Assembly: GCA_934167735.1 (NCBI GenBank) | Contig: CAKPLV010000034.1 | Span: 1 to 7,654, forward strand | Direction: 5' to 3' | DNA: 7,654 nt | From: an uncultured Clostridia bacterium | GTDB lineage: Bacteria > Bacillota > Clostridia > TANB77 > CAG-508 | Part shown: one piece after another, positions 6,208 through 7,654 of the stretch | Numbering within the stretch: the first letter of the stretch is position 1 | How the letters are laid out: every line of letters starts with the position of its first letter | The notes under the pieces: model-generated | Seen by the model: only the letters and a program-made list of their open reading frames with translations | Database searches by the model: none | Told to the model about the DNA's origin: nothing | Translations under genes and position numbers: made by a program

Positions 6208-6762
6208 ATGAATATAGAAATAATAGAAAAAAATATACACAAAAAAATACAATATTTTGAAAAAATTGATTCAACACATTTATATGCAAAAAGAAATTTA
6301 AATGATGAAGATGTTGTTATTATTGCAGATTCACAAACAGGAGGAATTGGAACAAAAGGTAGAAAATGGTGCACAGGAAATTCTAAAAATATTGCAATGA
6401 CAATTGTTAGACATCCAGAATGTAAAGTAGTTGATTTAGATGGAATTACTATAAAAATAGCAGAACAAATAAAAGATGTAATAAAAGAATTATATAATTA
6501 TGAACTAAAAATAAAAGAACCAAATGATTTGATATTAAATGATAAAAAAATATGTGGAATATTAACAGAGATTCATACTAGAGGAGAAAAAATAGAATAT
6601 ATGCTAATAAGCATAGGCTTTAATGTTAATGAAGAAATATTTGATGAAGAAACTAAAAATATTGCAACATCATTAAAAATAGAGTTTAATAAAGAGTTTG
6701 ACAGAGAAACAATAATAACAAATATAATAAATAAAATTGATATGATAATAGAACAAAATTAG
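6208..6762 (+). CDS. birA: Biotin-protein ligase, short catalytic-domain form
   Basis: Biotin-protein ligase activates biotin to biotinyl-AMP and attaches it to a lysine of biotin-dependent carboxylases or decarboxylases. The 184-residue protein holds only the catalytic domain. There is no N-terminal DNA-binding domain, so it should not be a repressor, and there is little room for the C-terminal SH3-like domain of about 50 residues. Motifs: DSTHLYAKR (21-29), SQTGGIGTKGRKW (42-54), KEPND (103-107) and KKICGILTE (113-121). K114 aligns with the biotin-contacting lysine of E. coli BirA. The loop usually read GRGRxGR is GGIGTKGR here, and KWPND is KEPND. The gene begins 17 bases after the rhodanese gene with an AGAGGA SD (6192-6197) and ends inside a terminator. 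A related lipoate-ligase-like activity is less likely because of the PND and KxxGIL motifs. Confidence 0.85.
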   Translation: MNIEIIEKNIHKKIQYFEKIDSTHLYAKRNLNDEDVVIIADSQTGGIGTKGRKWCTGNSKNIAMTIVRHPECKVVDLDGITIKIAEQIKDVIKELYNYELKIKEPNDLILNDKKICGILTEIHTRGEKIEYMLISIGFNVNEEIFDEETKNIATSLKIEFNKEFDRETIITNIINKIDMIIEQN

Positions 6763-6779
6763 TTCTATTATTTTTATTT
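6745..6779 (+). terminator. Rho-independent terminator overlapping the birA stop
   Basis: ATAATAGAAC (6745-6754) pairs perfectly with GTTCTATTAT (6762-6771) around the loop AAAATTA, followed by TTTTATTT (6772-6779). The birA stop TAG (6760-6762) lies in the loop and first stem base, so the left arm is coding sequence. The stem is AT-rich, hence weaker than the ferredoxin terminator. Confidence 0.75.
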
Positions 6780-6797
6780 CTATAATATAAATTATAG
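6780..6797 (+). promoter_or_regulatory. Inverted repeat with a TATAAT box before the TIGR04086-type gene
   Basis: CTATAAT (6780-6786) and ATTATAG (6791-6797) are exact reverse complements around ATAA. The left arm contains TATAAT (6781-6786), a possible -10 box, but no good -35 was found at 16-18 bp. The right arm ends at the start of the AGAGGAGGA ribosome binding site (6796-6804). It may be a promoter element, an operator or a small RNA hairpin, but such AT-only repeats arise easily in DNA of this composition. Confidence 0.35.
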
Positions 6798-6808
6798 AGG
6801 AGGACAAT

Positions 6809-7186
6809 ATGGAAGAAAATAATTTGAAAAATATAGTTAATATTATGAAAGGAGTTTTAATATCATTAATATTTACAATGTTTTTTCTTTTCATTTTTTC
6901 AATAATTTTAACATATACATCATTAAATGAAAAATTAATAAATCCTTTTATAATTGTTATAACAGCAATAAGTATATTTATTGGGAGCACAATAGGAAAT
7001 AATAGTATTAAGAAAAATGGAATAATGAATGGTGGATTGATTGGGGGAATATATTTAATATTATTATATGTAATATCAAGCATAATAAATAGAAAAATTG
7101 GATTTACAATTCAATCAGTAATAATGATTGTGTCAGGAATGTTCTGTGGAATGCTCGGAGGGATTTTGAGTGTTAATAAAAAATAA
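6809..7186 (+). CDS. Small four-helix membrane protein, TIGR04086 family
   Basis: This is a 125-residue integral membrane protein of unknown function. Four hydrophobic segments can be seen at about 12-36, 43-62, 72-91 and 97-120, with glycine-rich stretches (GSTIGNN, GGLIGGIY, GMFCGMLGGIL) in the later helices. Size, topology, glycine pattern and position before secD match TIGR04086, a family largely confined to Clostridia and often found near yajC, secD and the SCIFF peptide genes. The start is well supported by AGGAGG (6798-6803) with a 5-base gap. It is preceded by the birA terminator and followed by a promoter for secD, so it may be a single-gene unit. A helper role near the Sec machinery is only a guess from location. 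Confidence 0.8.
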   Translation: MEENNLKNIVNIMKGVLISLIFTMFFLFIFSIILTYTSLNEKLINPFIIVITAISIFIGSTIGNNSIKKNGIMNGGLIGGIYLILLYVISSIINRKIGFTIQSVIMIVSGMFCGMLGGILSVNKK

Positions 7187-7216
7187 AATAATTAAATAAA
7201 AAAACTGCTAAAATGG

Positions 7217-7245
7217 TTGATATTTTTGAAAATATAGAGTAAAAT
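7217..7245 (+). promoter_or_regulatory. Housekeeping (sigma-A) promoter for secD
   Basis: TTGATA (7217-7222) and TAAAAT (7240-7245) are spaced by 17 bp, each one base from consensus. Transcription would begin near 7252, leaving a leader of about 40 bases with the purine-rich SD AGGAAGGAAAGG (7271-7282) before the secD ATG. No terminator was found between the TIGR04086-type gene and this site, so read-through may add to secD expression. Confidence 0.65.
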
Positions 7246-7291
7246 CTATAAAGACCAAACATTATCAAATAGGAAGGAAAGGAAACAAAAA

Positions 7292-7654
7292 ATGAAAAAA
7301 ATAAAAATAACAACGATAATTTTAGCAATTTTTTTAGTAACATTAACAGCATTTGCTGGAGTATATGTTCAAACTCAAAATCGAATGGAAAATAAAGTTA
7401 AAGACTATGAGTTAGGAAGAGAATTAAAAGGTGGAAGAGTAATAGAATTAAAAGTATCTGAAACAACAGATGAAGCGTCTACTACAGAAGCATCAGATTC
7501 AGAAAGCACAGATAAAACAAAAACAGAAAAAAATGATCCTGAAAAACTAACTGTAGAAAATTATGAAATTGTTAAAAAAACAATTGAAAAAAGACTTGAA
7601 AAATTAGGAGCTCAAGATTACACTGTATCATTAGATAAAGAAACAGGATTAATT
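7292..7654 (+). CDS. secD: Protein translocase subunit SecD, 3' end beyond the window
   Basis: SecD with SecF forms a proton-driven membrane complex that helps pull proteins through SecYEG and release them outside. Only the first 121 residues are present, in an open frame to the last base. They show a first transmembrane helix (about 5-25), then LGRELKGGRVIEL (41-53), matching the LGLDLxGG signature of SecD. Next is the start of the P1 periplasmic-type domain (about 86-121), whose VENYEIVKKTIEKRLEKLGA fits the family's repeat of a helix ending in RL-x2-LG. Between them (57-82) lies an acidic Ser/Thr-rich, probably disordered insert. The ATG at 7292 follows a strong purine-rich SD, AGGAAGGAAAGG, with a 9-base gap. 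The TIGR04086-type neighbour agrees with this call. SecF, or a SecDF fusion, would lie further right and cannot be seen. Confidence 0.88.
   Translation, partial: MKKIKITTIILAIFLVTLTAFAGVYVQTQNRMENKVKDYELGRELKGGRVIELKVSETTDEASTTEASDSESTDKTKTEKNDPEKLTVENYEIVKKTIEKRLEKLGAQDYTVSLDKETGLI

Noticed and set aside
6698..6728. TTGACA and TATAAT inside the end of birA as a promoter for the next gene
   Set aside because: The spacer is 19 bp, which is too long, and any transcript would meet the terminator at 6745-6779 almost at once. Kept only as a curiosity.
6673..7083. 136-codon open frame on the minus strand
   Set aside because: It lies opposite birA and the membrane protein gene, has a low-complexity Ile/Phe/Tyr-rich composition expected from AT-rich antisense, and shows no recognisable domain. 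Other antisense frames in the window were rejected for the same reason.
1..7654. CRISPR array, insertion sequence, prophage, toxin-antitoxin or defence genes
   Set aside because: No spaced direct repeats, transposase-like, integrase-like or defence-like proteins were seen; all sizeable + strand frames match housekeeping families.

Overview
The window is AT-rich chromosomal DNA with every recognisable gene on the + strand, closely packed and preceded by strong AGGAGG-type ribosome binding sites. Low GC, an FtsW/SpoVE-type flippase relative next to murG, a RicT (YaaT)-type PSP1 protein after holB, and a TIGR04086-type small membrane protein next to secD together point to a member of the Clostridia (Bacillota). 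Genus cannot be read from the sequence; an uncultured low-GC gut clostridium is a plausible guess. No mobile element, CRISPR array, phage gene, rRNA or tRNA was seen, and no stretch of 300 bases lacks a gene.

Layout. (1) 1-3012: the tail of a peptidoglycan cluster, with the 3' part of ftsW/spoVE, a perfect hairpin in the gap, murG, and a histidine kinase (single membrane anchor, PAS, HisKA, HATPase) whose ribosome binding site overlaps the murG stop. (2) 3017-5811: a probable separate transcription unit. It has a near-consensus housekeeping promoter (TTGAAA, 17 bp, TATAAT), then lepB (signal peptidase I), holB (clamp-loader delta' subunit, TTG start), ricT (cysteine-rich PSP1 protein) and a 2[4Fe-4S] ferredoxin, closed by a canonical Rho-independent terminator. 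(3) 5867-6779: a single-domain rhodanese and a short, divergent biotin-protein ligase, closed by a terminator that contains the birA stop codon. (4) 6780-7654: a four-helix TIGR04086-type membrane protein, then a promoter (TTGATA, 17 bp, TAAAAT) and the first 121 codons of secD, which runs off the right edge.

Functionally this is housekeeping DNA: wall synthesis (ftsW, murG), envelope sensing (kinase), protein export (lepB, secD), replication (holB), RNA-processing control and iron-sulfur chemistry (ricT, ferredoxin), sulfur transfer (rhodanese) and biotin attachment (birA). I found no convincing undescribed system. The points most worth a second look are the altered ATP/biotin loop and missing C-terminal domain of the biotin ligase, the absence of SCIFF genes between the TIGR04086 gene and secD, the orphan kinase without an extracellular domain, the ricT-ferredoxin pairing, and the acidic Ser/Thr insert near the start of SecD.
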